Assembly (NCBI GenBank): GCA_965277435.1
Contig: OZ255821.1
Coordinates: forward strand, 1,426,001 to 1,490,000
DNA length: 64,000 nt
From: Bog-105 sp965277435
GTDB taxonomy: Bacteria > Acidobacteriota > Terriglobia > Bryobacterales > Bryobacteraceae
Direction of reading: 5' to 3'
The position numbers and the translations under genes are program-made. Below, in pieces: positions 42,255 through 51,579 of this stretch. Every line of letters starts with the position of its first letter. Positions within the stretch are counted from its first letter, which is position 1. Below the pieces are notes generated by a model that worked only from the letters and a program-made list of their open reading frames with translations, ran no database searches and was not told where the DNA came from.

Positions 42255-43580
42255 TTACTTCTTGGAACTGCCGGCCGGTTTGATCGCGTTGCTTGCTTCC
42301 AGGATATCGTTCACCGGTTTGGCATCAATCTGGTAGATCGTTTGGTCGTTCTCTCGTTGCGCCAGGTAACCGCCTGCATTCTTCGCGAATGCCACCTTCT
42401 CGGTGCGCTTGCCTTCGTTCGAAGTCACCGTTACCGTGAGCGCAGGCGAGGTAAATCCAGTGGTCTCGAACTTGGCCGCCGCCACATCGCGCAGCTTGTC
42501 GATAAATGCCTGCACGTTGCCAGCATCCATCGTCTTGCCGTCCATCTTCCAGTCCGTGCCACTGCGTACCAGCTGCTTGCTGCCGGAACTCGTCTGAATG
42601 CCGATCTTGGTGGGATCGCTAAATCCGAAATCGAATACCTTCTTGTTCCGGTAATCTTCCAGTGGCTTCTCGAGCGTTTTTCCCAGGTCAGCCGACACTT
42701 TGTACGCTCCCGGCAGGACGCTGCTCTTCGCGTAATAATCGTCTTTGTCTTTCCGAACATCGAGCGTCTGCGTGCCGGCGGAGTCAGCCACCTTCACGCT
42801 CGACACCGGCTTACCGGCCGCAAAATTCGCCTCCGCTTTCTTTGCGTCATCCGCGCTTCCTGAGAGATCCATCTTTGCCTCGCCCAGCTTGCGCAGCAGT
42901 TCTTCTACCTGAAAGCTATCGGCCCGGTAGGGCTGCGGCTTCAGAATCTGCCATTCATTCGCGTTGTTCTTGCCGAATTCGATACCGCTCTTTCCTGCGT
43001 CCAGATCGATCCGCGTGAGCTGATTGGTATCGAAAGTCAACAGCCGCTTATCGCGCAAATCGTTGAGCGATTTATCAAGGGCTGTCTTTACCGAGGAGGC
43101 CACTGCGTAAATTTTCGGATCGCTGCTCGTGCGCACATAGACCAGCGATCCCGCCGGCACATCATCGCCAAACAGTACATCTTCCGACTTGCCGTTTGTT
43201 TTGTGCACCGTCACGTCGAGACTGGGCGCGTTCAAACCATACTTCGCCAAGTCGCCCGACTTCTCTTCCACTACGCTGTCCGATGTGATCGGGCTCAACG
43301 TCCCAACCAGGGCGGTAGCTGCATCGTTATCCGCTTTCCACTGCTGCGGGGCCGTCACCATCCACTTGCCGTTCTCCTTCTGCAGCGTGACGGTTGAGCC
43401 GTCTTTTTTTCGCAGATCAACGGACTTGATATCGCGCTCGGGAATGTCGGCGATCTTCGGAGAGGAAGCGGTCGGCGTTCCGGCCGGCGAAGCAGAAGGC
43501 GGGTGCTTCTTGGCCCACCACACGCCCCCGCTTAACGCCGCCAGCACCACGGCGGCCACCAATAAATTACGCGGCTTCAT
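42255..43580 (-). CDS. DUF4340 domain protein of Gld-type ABC operon
   Basis: A 441-residue protein anchored by one N-terminal helix (LLVAAVVLAALSGGVWWA) and otherwise exported, with repeated beta modules of the DUF4340 type (VTLQKENGKWMV, EFGKNNANEWQILKPQPYRAD, VRSGTDWKMDGKTMD). DUF4340 genes commonly lie after GldG-like genes and ABC-2 permeases, as here; the start is 3 bases after the gldG-like stop. Role in the transporter complex is unknown. Confidence 0.88.
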   Translation of the reverse strand: MKPRNLLVAAVVLAALSGGVWWAKKHPPSASPAGTPTASSPKIADIPERDIKSVDLRKKDGSTVTLQKENGKWMVTAPQQWKADNDAATALVGTLSPITSDSVVEEKSGDLAKYGLNAPSLDVTVHKTNGKSEDVLFGDDVPAGSLVYVRTSSDPKIYAVASSVKTALDKSLNDLRDKRLLTFDTNQLTRIDLDAGKSGIEFGKNNANEWQILKPQPYRADSFQVEELLRKLGEAKMDLSGSADDAKKAEANFAAGKPVSSVKVADSAGTQTLDVRKDKDDYYAKSSVLPGAYKVSADLGKTLEKPLEDYRNKKVFDFGFSDPTKIGIQTSSGSKQLVRSGTDWKMDGKTMDAGNVQAFIDKLRDVAAAKFETTGFTSPALTVTVTSNEGKRTEKVAFAKNAGGYLAQRENDQTIYQIDAKPVNDILEASNAIKPAGSSKK

Positions 43581-43583
43581 CTC

Positions 43584-44987
43584 TTATCTCCGCTTCAGGA
43601 AGATCAGCACGCCGCCCACGATAATCAACAGCGGAATGGCGATCAGGTCCGTGTAGGCAAATACGTTCATCTGCCGCTGCGTCACATTCAGCCGCCGATC
43701 TTCCGCCTCTTTCGGACGAATCGAAATCAAATCTTCATCGGAGGAAAGCCAGTTCACCGCGTTGAGGGCCAGATCGCGATTGGACTGGAATCCCAGCATG
43801 CTGTTATCCAGGAACCCGGACGAACCCACTACCACGAATCGGCCTGGATTGTTCGGCTTGCCCGTATCGTAAGAGCCCGCGACACCCAGCGCGAACGGAC
43901 CCTTCTTGTTGCTCGGGTCGGACGGATTCACTTCATTCGTCGAGAGCTTGGTGGTTGCGATGGCCTTGTCTGTCGTCGAAAAAAGCTTCTGATTCGTCAC
44001 CTTACCGGCGTTTTTCACCTGCAGCGAACGCGATACCGGGAAACCAGTCGAGCTGTTCTTCAAATCGTTCACGATGGGATGCGATTCGTAGCTGCTGATA
44101 ATCGGAATCTCCGGTCCCAGCCCCAGCAGTTGGCCCACCGGATTTTGTTCCAGCACCAGGTCTTTATCCGCCGTCACGCCCCAGCTTTCGAGCAGATTCA
44201 CCAGCCCGGCATTCTCCGCAATGTGTTCGCGGCTGAAATCGAGCGGCGGATCGAGCAGTATCATGGCCCGGCCGCCATTCTGCACAAAATTCTTGACCGC
44301 TGTCACTTCGTTAGCCGTGTAATCGGCCGATGGCCCTGCAATCATCAGCACGTTGCAATCAGTTGGTATCGCCGTCTTATCCAGCAGCGTTAATGCCTGC
44401 GCCTGATAGTTATCGCGCTCGAGCAGTGTCTTGAATTGGGAAAGGCCATTGCCGTCTGTTCCATCGAGCGAATGCTCCTGCGAGCCGGTGGCGAAACAAA
44501 CTTTTCGCACGCCCTTCAGGTCTTTCAGGAACGCGCCTGTGATCCCTTCTTCGGTCACCGCTTTCGCTTCTTCCCGGCGTGAACCGAGTTCCACAAACGC
44601 CGTGCCTGCGTAGCGCACGCCGTAGCTGCGCGCCAGTGTCGGCTGCTTTAGATAGTCGACATACTGGATGTGGACCTTCGGCGAGAGATTGGCATAGCGG
44701 TCGAGCATTCCCTTTGCCTGCGAGAAGCCGCTTGCCTTGTCGATGTAGGTGATCGTCACCGGCTGCTTCAGGTTCTTAATAACCTTCGCGGTTTCCTGCG
44801 ACAGTGTGAAGCGCTTGTTACTCGTCGTGTCGTAGGTTTTGTTGTAGCGATTGCCCAGCCAGTTCACCAGCACCAGCGCCGCGATCACGACAATCGTATA
44901 AAGCGATGCGGTGGCTCCAAACCGCGCCTGGCGCGCCGCGATCGTATTCTTTCTGTCGGTGGTGTCGACGTATGTGGAATCTGCCAT
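43584..44987 (-). CDS. GldG-like auxiliary component of ABC transporter
   Basis: About 467 residues. An N-terminal membrane helix (LYTIVVIAALVLVNWLG, residues ~25-42) is followed by a periplasmic domain of the ABC_transp_aux/GldG family (RFTLSQETAKVIKNLKQPVTI, key part LSQETAKVI; VLMIAGPSADYT; GRAMILLDPPLD) and a C-terminal helix (LIAIPLLIIVGGVLIFL). ATG 44987 overlaps the permease stop as TAATG, so it is preferred over the frame's GTG-less extension to 44999. In Bacteroidetes gldF/gldG act in gliding; here the cargo is unknown. Confidence 0.9.
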   Translation of the reverse strand: MADSTYVDTTDRKNTIAARQARFGATASLYTIVVIAALVLVNWLGNRYNKTYDTTSNKRFTLSQETAKVIKNLKQPVTITYIDKASGFSQAKGMLDRYANLSPKVHIQYVDYLKQPTLARSYGVRYAGTAFVELGSRREEAKAVTEEGITGAFLKDLKGVRKVCFATGSQEHSLDGTDGNGLSQFKTLLERDNYQAQALTLLDKTAIPTDCNVLMIAGPSADYTANEVTAVKNFVQNGGRAMILLDPPLDFSREHIAENAGLVNLLESWGVTADKDLVLEQNPVGQLLGLGPEIPIISSYESHPIVNDLKNSSTGFPVSRSLQVKNAGKVTNQKLFSTTDKAIATTKLSTNEVNPSDPSNKKGPFALGVAGSYDTGKPNNPGRFVVVGSSGFLDNSMLGFQSNRDLALNAVNWLSSDEDLISIRPKEAEDRRLNVTQRQMNVFAYTDLIAIPLLIIVGGVLIFLKRR

Positions 44988-45754
44988 TACGCCCTCCACC
45001 GCAGCGATTCAAGCGAGCGTGCCGTCAGAAACAAGCCCAGGAATGTCATGGAAAGGTAGTAAATCAAATCCTTGGAATCGATCACGCCGCGTGAGAAGCT
45101 CTCCATGTGGCTCACGATCGATAGATAATTCAACACCTGCACGGTGTCGCTGTTGCCAAACGATGTAGTCCAGTTCAAAATCCACAGGACCAGTGCGAGC
45201 GCAAAACCGATGGCCCCCGCTACAATCTGGTTGCGCGTTAAGGTCGAGATGAAGGTCCCAAACGCCAGCAAACACGCGCCTTGCAGCAGGATTCCCAAGA
45301 AGCCCGTCAGGACCGGCTTCCAATCGGGATTGCCGTAGATGAACAAGAACGAATAATCGAAGAGCAACACGGCGAGCAGCGCCGCGTACATCAACACAGC
45401 CGACAACCACTTGCCCATCACGATCTCCAGGTCGTGCACCGGCGACGTGACAAGTAATTCAATCGTGCCCTGCCGCTTCTCTTCCGCAAACAGCCGCATA
45501 CTGATGAGCGGAATCAGAAACAATCCGATCACCGCAATGTTCGAAAACAGCGGAGCAATCACCTGCTCGTTGATGTTCATCGGAAACGATTGGCCCTGCA
45601 TCTGGCTTTCGATCCCGGCCTTTACGAAACTCGCGCTGATGATGTAAGTGAAGACGCCACTCAGCACGGCAAATATAGTCAGCAGCACCCACGCGATGGG
45701 CGATACAAAGTACGAGTACAACTCGCGGCGGCAAATCGTCCAGATATTTCTCAT
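44987..45754 (-). CDS. ABC-2 type permease (GldF-like)
   Basis: A 255-residue membrane protein with about six helices: YFVSPIAWVLLTIFAVLSG, NIAVIGLFLIPLISM, VLMYAALLAVLLFDYSFL, FLGILLQGACLLAFG, AGAIGFALALVLWIL and a C-terminal one (LSMTFLGLFLTARSLES). RLFAEEKRQGTIELLVTSPV is the family loop (key part EEKRQGTIELL). Its start overlaps the ATPase stop by 4 bases, and its stop overlaps the gldG-like start. Confidence 0.92.
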   Translation of the reverse strand: MRNIWTICRRELYSYFVSPIAWVLLTIFAVLSGVFTYIISASFVKAGIESQMQGQSFPMNINEQVIAPLFSNIAVIGLFLIPLISMRLFAEEKRQGTIELLVTSPVHDLEIVMGKWLSAVLMYAALLAVLLFDYSFLFIYGNPDWKPVLTGFLGILLQGACLLAFGTFISTLTRNQIVAGAIGFALALVLWILNWTTSFGNSDTVQVLNYLSIVSHMESFSRGVIDSKDLIYYLSMTFLGLFLTARSLESLRWRA

Positions 45755-46761
45755 TCCGCGTCTCCTGCCACTTCGATCGGAGCGGCTATGGGCACCGGTT
45801 CGTGCATCGCGCCGTGAATCGGACTCCCGGTCAATTCGAGGAAGACTTCTTCGAGCGTGAGCGTTGACGATTTCAATTCAATTAAATTCCATCCGGCATG
45901 GACGATACTGCGCGCAATGTCCGGTCGCGCATTGTGCCCGCTCAGGCTCTCGATTTCGAATACATAGCGCGGCCCGCTGGTCACGCGATCGAGCACTTTA
46001 CTCACTCCCGGCACCTGCTCCAGCCGCTGCCGCACCGCTGCCGGATCGATGTCGCCCGCATTTTCGACCTGCACCTGCGTAGCCGACCCCAGTCCTGCCC
46101 GGTTCTTCAAGTTCTCGACCGAGTCCGTCGCCACCACCTGCCCTTTGTTGATGATGATGACCTTTTCGCACACGGCTTCGACTTCCGGCAATATATGAGT
46201 GCTCAGAATGATGGTGTGCTCGCCCGCCAGGCTCTTGATCAGTTCGCGCGTCTCATTAATCTGCTTGGGATCGAGTCCCGAGGTGGGCTCGTCCAGAATC
46301 AGCACTTCCGGATTGTGTATGATCGCCTGCGCTAAACCGACGCGCTGCCGGTAGCCTTTCGAGAGCTTGGAGATCAGCTTGCCGCGCACGTCCATCACGG
46401 CGCAGCGCTCCATCACTTCGCCGGTCCGGCGCTTGATGTCGCTGGCCGTCATATTTTTCAGCCGCGCCACAAACGTGAGGTAATCCTCCACGCTCATTTC
46501 GCCATAGACCGGCGGCGTCTCCGGAAGATAGCCGATGTGCTTTTTTACTTCGAACGGTTGTTCGAACACATCGAAGTTCGCCACCGTCGCCTTACCCGCC
46601 GTCGGCGGCATGAAGCACGTCAGGATCCTCATAGTGGTCGTCTTTCCCGCCCCGTTCGGCCCGAGAAACCCCACGATGTCGCCCTTATTTACTGAGAACG
46701 AAATGTTGTTGACGGCAACATGACGCGCGTATCTCTTCGATAAACCTTCAACCTGAATCAT
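45751..46761 (-). CDS. ABC transporter ATP-binding protein (GldA-like)
   Basis: About 336 residues. Walker A is GPNGAGKTTT, the signature motif reads LSKGYRQRVGLAQA, Walker B is VLILDEPTSGLDP, and the switch His is in ILSTHILPEVE. A C-terminal domain of ~100 residues follows the ATPase, as in GldA/CcmA-like exporters. ATG 46761 (MIQVEGLSKRY) is the natural start; the frame opens 15 bases earlier. First gene of the ATPase-permease-GldG-DUF4340 operon. Confidence 0.94.
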   Translation of the reverse strand: MIQVEGLSKRYARHVAVNNISFSVNKGDIVGFLGPNGAGKTTTMRILTCFMPPTAGKATVANFDVFEQPFEVKKHIGYLPETPPVYGEMSVEDYLTFVARLKNMTASDIKRRTGEVMERCAVMDVRGKLISKLSKGYRQRVGLAQAIIHNPEVLILDEPTSGLDPKQINETRELIKSLAGEHTIILSTHILPEVEAVCEKVIIINKGQVVATDSVENLKNRAGLGSATQVQVENAGDIDPAAVRQRLEQVPGVSKVLDRVTSGPRYVFEIESLSGHNARPDIARSIVHAGWNLIELKSSTLTLEEVFLELTGSPIHGAMHEPVPIAAPIEVAGDAE

Positions 46762-46912
46762 ATGGTTAGAACACACTTTACCGGTTAACGGAATGTTGAC
46801 CGTCGTTCCACGCAGAAGCGCTTGGAATCACCAGCATATTACAAGCAGCCACCCGGCTCTAAAACTTCAGACGCGAAAAACCGTCGAGCGTTTGAGTCGT
46901 AGCAAAGATTAC

Positions 46913-47698
46913 TTACATCGAGCCGACACCCATGATCTGAAATCCGGCATCGACATATAGTATGTTCCCTGTAACTCCGCGGCCTAAATCGCTCGCCAGA
47001 AACACCGCCGCGTCGCCCACCTCTGCCGGATCGGTATTTCTACGTAATGGGGCGACGTTGGCTGCGCCCTCGAGCATCTTCGAGAAGTCTTTCACGCCAC
47101 CGCGCGCCGAGGTTGTTCTAATGGGCCCGGCGGAAATGGCGTTCACACGGATATTACCGGGCCCTAGGTCGTTAGCCAAATAGCGCACGGTGGCTTCGAG
47201 CGCCGCTTTCGCGACACCCATTACGTTGTAATTAGGCATGACACGCGTGGATCCGATGTAAGTCAGGGTGGTTATGGAACCACCGTGCGTCATGAGTGGC
47301 GCCATTGCTCTGGACACCGCCACTAAGGAATAGGCGCTTACCTCATGCGCCAGCAGGTACCCGTCGCGTTCCGTCTGGATAAACGGCCGACCACCAATGT
47401 CTTCCTTATTGGCGAAGGCGATGCAGTGGACCACGGCATCGATTTGCGGAGCGCGCTCCCGCAACTCCGTCACCAGCCGCTCCATCTCTTCCGGCTTCGT
47501 CACATCGCACGCCATTAAGCCCGAGGCTTTCAGTCCGCTCGCGAGTTCTTCGATCGATTGCCGCTGCCGCTCATTCTGATAGGTAAGAAAAAGCGAGCCG
47601 CCCTCGCGCACCACCGCTCCTGCGATTGCATGCGCGATGCTCCACTTGTTTAACAAACCTAAGACAAGTACATTCTTCCCGGACAAAAGTTGCGGCAT
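46913..47698 (-). CDS. fabI: Enoyl-[acyl-carrier-protein] reductase (NADH)
   Basis: A 261-residue SDR-type enoyl-ACP reductase, the last reductive step of fatty-acid elongation. Tyr147, Tyr157 and Lys164 (LTYIGSTRVMPNYNVMGVAK) match the FabI Y-x9-Y-x6-K pattern. GLLNKWSIAHAIA is the FabI cofactor loop, and the C-terminal DAGFQIMG is typical. It follows ridA by 20 bases, so fabI here is transcribed behind padR-ada-ridA rather than with other fab genes. Confidence 0.95.
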   Translation of the reverse strand: MPQLLSGKNVLVLGLLNKWSIAHAIAGAVVREGGSLFLTYQNERQRQSIEELASGLKASGLMACDVTKPEEMERLVTELRERAPQIDAVVHCIAFANKEDIGGRPFIQTERDGYLLAHEVSAYSLVAVSRAMAPLMTHGGSITTLTYIGSTRVMPNYNVMGVAKAALEATVRYLANDLGPGNIRVNAISAGPIRTTSARGGVKDFSKMLEGAANVAPLRRNTDPAEVGDAAVFLASDLGRGVTGNILYVDAGFQIMGVGSM

Positions 47699-47718
47699 CG
47701 AAGGGACATTGTAACGCC

Positions 47719-48147
47719 TCAGTGTTTGACGGCGATCGCGGAAATTTCGATCTTCGCGCCGCCGATCAAGCCAGCCACCTGCACGGTAGCTCGCGCCGGT
47801 TTCGGATCCAGTATCAGCTTTTTGTAAACTTCATTCATTTTCGGAACGTCATTCAAGTCCGTAAGGTAAACGGTGACAGAAGTAATATCGGTCATCTGAA
47901 AGCCTGCTTTCTTGACTACCTTTTCGACCGCTCGAATCGCATTTGTGGTTTGTAACGTGATATCGGTGCCGGTCACTTTGCCGTGCGCATCGGGCCCTTG
48001 CTGACCCGCCACGAAGAGAGTGTTGCCCGCTACGTATCCATCGCTGAACGGCATTCCTTTGGTAAAGCCGATGGCCTTGTTTTGTGCAGAAGCGCTGCCC
48101 AGGGCGCAAAGTAGCACCAGCCCGGCCATCCACAGATGCTTTGTCAT
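47719..48147 (-). CDS. Exported RidA (YjgF/UK114) family protein
   Basis: About 142 residues with an N-terminal signal peptide (LWMAGLVLLCALGSASAQ), which is unusual as most RidA proteins are cytosolic. The RidA pattern is present: YVAGNTLFVAGQQG, VTVYLTDLNDVPKMNEVYKK (core VYLTDLND) and the catalytic Arg in PARATVQVAGL. RidA proteins hydrolyse reactive enamines/imines. AGGGAG precedes; ATG 48147 has better spacing than 48159, which is directly against the purine run. Lies 11 bases after the deaminase gene. Confidence 0.88.
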   Translation of the reverse strand: MTKHLWMAGLVLLCALGSASAQNKAIGFTKGMPFSDGYVAGNTLFVAGQQGPDAHGKVTGTDITLQTTNAIRAVEKVVKKAGFQMTDITSVTVYLTDLNDVPKMNEVYKKLILDPKPARATVQVAGLIGGAKIEISAIAVKH

Positions 48148-48170
48148 TTTCAATCTCATCTCCCTTGTTG

Positions 48171-49541
48171 TTATTTGAAAGCGCCGTTTTCAAACACCCG
48201 AAAGCGTCTCTCGAGTTCCCGCTGCTGACGGGCCTTCTCGTCTGCCGGCAAGAAACTAAACTCGATGCTCGCCCGCGCTATCCGTTTCAGATCCTCATAG
48301 TGCAAACTGAAATCCTCTACCGCCCGCTCGTACTCGTGGGTCAGATCGATACGCGACACGGCTTCATCATCGGTTGCAAGCACCACCGGCACATCGTTCG
48401 CACGATAAAGAGGCAGCGGGTGATCCTTTCGCCGAATCCCCAGAATCAAATCGTTGCTGGTGAGGTTGATTTCAACTGCGACGTGCTTGGTGGCCATCTC
48501 CGCGAGTAATTGGTACGGCTCCCGTTCATACATAAGATCGACTCCATGCCCGATACGCTCGGCATGTCCTAGTTCGACCGCTTCGCGGATATGAAAGGTG
48601 AGGCCTTCTGGGGGGACGAGCCCCGGGGCCAGTTCCCCCGCGTGCAAGCTGATGTGCACCTTCGGATAGACCGAGTGCAAATAGTCGATCATCTGCATCT
48701 GCCTGTGATACTCCGCCATGGGCACGGTCCAATCCTCCGGCATCACCAGGTTGATGCCGACTACGCGCGCATCTACTGACGCCAATTCGAACCCGAGCAG
48801 CGTTTGTGCAAATACCTGTTCGGGCGGAAAGCCGCGCAGCACTTGAAACAAGTACCGTATCGTTACATCACAGCCCGCGCGCTTTTCGTGATCCGCGCAG
48901 TGCGCCAGCCGCGCCCGGTCGGCTTCCGCCGCATCCAGTTCTTTCCGGTCGGTCTCTACGTTGTGCCGCAAGCCGGCTTTGAGGAGCGCCTCACGAGTGG
49001 CCGCCAGGTTTCCGCTCCATCCAGTTTTGTATCCGAGCCTTGCCGCCAGCGCAAAATCAGGCGTGTGCATGATTTCGAGATACTGTTCATTCTGCGTGGC
49101 GGCGCGGTGAGCCATTTCGTCCAGCCACTCGCCGAGGTGACGCCGAATATCGATGTTCTGAAAACGATCGAAGGCCGCGAAGAAATGATCGTGCCCGCTC
49201 ACGCCGGCCGATGGCACAAAGCTGCGCATCGAGAACGCATCCACCAGGGCGGTGTAGAACCCCTGATCGCGGAATGCGGCCGCCGCCGCCACTTGCGCCT
49301 GGCCGCAGGTGGTATTCGTCCGAACCGTCAGCGTTGCTTTTTCTACGCAAAGCCCATCGTCGGCCGCCGCTTGAATCAGCGATTCCGCATAAATCGCTCC
49401 GAACAAATGCGTGTGCAGATCCGCGCCCTTTGGCATCTTCGAAAGGAACGCGCGTAACTCCAGCGGACTGTTTCGAATCTGCTCCAGCTGCTGCCCCGGG
49501 GCGATCAGCAAAAGTAAACTGCTCAAGAAGACGAGATGCAT
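48171..49541 (-). CDS. Exported adenosine deaminase family protein
   Basis: About 456 residues from ATG 49541, which overlaps the padR stop as TAATG. A signal peptide (HLVFLSSLLLLIAPGQQ) is followed by the metal motif DLHTHLFG (H-x-H), HISLHAGELAP (His and catalytic Glu), ELGHAERIGHGVDL (His) and VVLATDDEAVSR (Asp-Asp). These are the adenosine deaminase active-site elements. An insertion of about 100 residues with extra Cys lies between the first two motifs, as in secreted ADGF-type deaminases. Probably deaminates extracellular adenosine or a related compound. Confidence 0.88.
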   Translation of the reverse strand: MHLVFLSSLLLLIAPGQQLEQIRNSPLELRAFLSKMPKGADLHTHLFGAIYAESLIQAAADDGLCVEKATLTVRTNTTCGQAQVAAAAAFRDQGFYTALVDAFSMRSFVPSAGVSGHDHFFAAFDRFQNIDIRRHLGEWLDEMAHRAATQNEQYLEIMHTPDFALAARLGYKTGWSGNLAATREALLKAGLRHNVETDRKELDAAEADRARLAHCADHEKRAGCDVTIRYLFQVLRGFPPEQVFAQTLLGFELASVDARVVGINLVMPEDWTVPMAEYHRQMQMIDYLHSVYPKVHISLHAGELAPGLVPPEGLTFHIREAVELGHAERIGHGVDLMYEREPYQLLAEMATKHVAVEINLTSNDLILGIRRKDHPLPLYRANDVPVVLATDDEAVSRIDLTHEYERAVEDFSLHYEDLKRIARASIEFSFLPADEKARQQRELERRFRVFENGAFK

Positions 49542-49876
49542 TATGCCGTCTGCATCACTCGCGCGATCGCCGCCGTCATCTTGTCCCAATGCGCGGACTC
49601 CGCCGCCAGCGTCTTGTGGCCGGTTCGCGTTAGTTTATAAAATTTCGCCCGCCGGTTATTCTCCGAAACGCCCCACTCCGCCTGCAGCAAGCCCCGCAAC
49701 TCCAGCCGGTGCAGCGCAGGATAGAGCGCGCCTTCCTCCACCTTCAACACGTCCGCCGAAGCCTGATGAATAAAATCCGCCACTCCATAGCCATGCCGGG
49801 GACCTGGCAAGAGAGCGCGCAGAATTAACATATCGAGCGTGCCCTGCACCAGCTCGCCACTGTTCTCTTTAGCCAT
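49541..49876 (-). CDS. PadR family transcriptional regulator
   Basis: About 111 residues from ATG 49876. It is a small winged-helix PadR regulator: LVQGTLDMLILRALLPGPRHGYGVADFI at the start (core TLDMLILRALL and HGYG), EEGALYPALHRLE and the wing NRRAKFYKLTRTG. In Acidobacteria PadR genes often control a downstream permease or hydrolase; here the next genes are an exported adenosine deaminase, ridA and fabI. Frame could begin at 49909 but MAKENSGELVQGTLD is the family start. Confidence 0.92.
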   Translation of the reverse strand: MAKENSGELVQGTLDMLILRALLPGPRHGYGVADFIHQASADVLKVEEGALYPALHRLELRGLLQAEWGVSENNRRAKFYKLTRTGHKTLAAESAHWDKMTAAIARVMQTA

Positions 49877-50032
49877 AACCCGCTGAGGGAAATTATGGCC
49901 TGCGCACACACGCCTGTCAAACGGGCGTCAATCCTTTTGAGGACCTCGCGCGCAGAACGGACTCGCGATCCGCGCCCAAGTCCGCTGCAGTTCCTCTTTC
50001 GTTTCATGGCGCGGCATCGCGGCCTGTGCTTG

Positions 50033-51232
50033 CTACTTCTCCACCGGCACACGCAAACTCACTTCGTCGCCAGTCTCCGTGAACGCCGATACCGCGACTG
50101 CCTGCAGCGAAGTTTTCACTTGCACACTGACCTTCGCGGTGGCAGTGCCATTAGCACCAAAATCGATCACCGATCCGTTCAGAGCATTGCCAGTATCGAT
50201 CGCACAAGTCGCTTCTTTTAAATCGGCATTGCAAGCCAGGTAAACAAATCCGCTTCCTGCCTCTCCCACCAACTTTAAATTCGTGGTCCCCGCATGGTCG
50301 CTGCCCAGATGAATGGCCTTCGCCGACATCTTTGGAGCACCCACCCGCGCAGCCCGATAGACACGAACGTAATCCACCAGCATTTGCGCAGGATTCGGCG
50401 TCGCGGCGTTTGGCGGACCCGGCCAGTCACCACCTACCGCCATATTCAAGATGAAATAAAACGGCGCATTAAAAACCCAGCGGCCGCCGTCCGGCACCTG
50501 GTTTGCTGTTCGTATGAAAAACGGTTTGCGCCAGTCGTCCACATAAATCTGCACCATGAAGGGAGACCAGATCGTTCCGTAGACGTGGCAATGCGGATCT
50601 TTGTCATCGATCCGCATCGCGCGCGGAAAAGTATAATCGGCGCCCAGGCTGAACAGGCCGCTCTGTGCGGTCGAACTCGGACCATGCAGGGTCGACTCGA
50701 TCACGTGCGGTCCCAATCCGCCGCCGCTGCCGCCGGTCGCCGGAACGTTTTCCATGATGTCCATCTCTCCGCCCGCCGGCCACGCTCTATTCGTTCCGAG
50801 CATCCAGAACGCCGGCCAGAGACCTGCGCCTACCGGCAGCGCCATGCACGTTTCCAGCCGCCCATACTGAAAGTCCTTGAGCCCCAGAGTCTTGATACGC
50901 GCCGAGGTCCAAGTGCCCGCGGGCGCCGGCCCGGCACCGGTGCGAATCGCCTCAATCACCAGGTTTCCGTTACCATCCTGGTAGGCATTCGGACGCTTCG
51001 CGTCGCACGGCGCAGGTGACGACGACCCGGCCGCACAGTAGGTCTCCATTTCGTGGTTGCCCCAGCCTTCCGAGCCTACGTCGTAGTTCCACTTCGTTTT
51101 ATCCAGGAACGTTCCCGGCGCCGTAGCATTAAACTCGTCGCTCCAGACCGGCCCCTTCCACTCCTGAGCTTGCGCCCCGCCGGAAGCGATCAGCCAAACC
51201 GTTGCAGTACAAACGAAAGTAACCGTTCTCAT
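50033..51232 (-). CDS. GH16 family endo-glucanase-like secreted enzyme
   Basis: About 399 residues. A signal peptide (TFVCTATVWLIASGGAQAQ) is followed by the GH16 beta-jelly-roll: WSDEFNA, GNHEMETYC, GAGLWPAFWMLG and the catalytic core GGEMDIMENV with E156, D158 and E161 (E-x-D-x-x-E). The domain ends with DYVRVYRA near residue 310. About 80 more residues form a small beta domain. Likely acts on laminarin-type or related beta-glucans; exact specificity is not visible. Intact. Confidence 0.92.
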   Translation of the reverse strand: MRTVTFVCTATVWLIASGGAQAQEWKGPVWSDEFNATAPGTFLDKTKWNYDVGSEGWGNHEMETYCAAGSSSPAPCDAKRPNAYQDGNGNLVIEAIRTGAGPAPAGTWTSARIKTLGLKDFQYGRLETCMALPVGAGLWPAFWMLGTNRAWPAGGEMDIMENVPATGGSGGGLGPHVIESTLHGPSSTAQSGLFSLGADYTFPRAMRIDDKDPHCHVYGTIWSPFMVQIYVDDWRKPFFIRTANQVPDGGRWVFNAPFYFILNMAVGGDWPGPPNAATPNPAQMLVDYVRVYRAARVGAPKMSAKAIHLGSDHAGTTNLKLVGEAGSGFVYLACNADLKEATCAIDTGNALNGSVIDFGANGTATAKVSVQVKTSLQAVAVSAFTETGDEVSLRVPVEK

Positions 51233-51579
51233 CTCGAAGGCAAAGTAAACCACAATCCGGCATTCCGCGGCCAGTCCTAACGGTTGGCCGGTGATTCGAT
51301 CGCTACCGAATTACCAAGAATAAGGATTACCAACAATAAGCCGCAATGACTCTCGAAGCCGCCGGACAATTAGTAATCACATCCGCGCATCCGACAGCGT
51401 CGAATGTCACTTACTTAAGGGTTCTCGCCGTATTGAAAAGGCGCCCTACGAGGCCGGCGCAGTTCGCGGAACTGCCCCACAAGGACCAGGAAAGGCAGTG
51501 AAAGACAGGACGGGACCGTAGACAACATTCAGCGCATCGCGAAGATCTACGACGAGCAATCGGCCTTCGTCCTGCAGGC
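51233..51579. other. Intergenic region, no gene seen
   Basis: This ~347-base gap between the GH16 gene's upstream side and the haem-binding gene's end contains short AT-rich GAATAAG-type stretches near 51312-51345, which may hold the GH16 promoter. No frame in it has a recognisable protein, although a minus frame continues as an extension of unrelated sequence. Confidence 0.5.

Noticed and set aside
49825..50052. 75-codon minus-strand frame upstream of padR
   Set aside because: Overlaps the padR start in another frame, is Arg/Lys-rich and matches no family; more likely a shadow.
51411..51579. Possible gene or remnant beside the haem-binding gene
   Set aside because: Several short frames exist but none gave a recognisable protein, and I could not support a remnant of any family.
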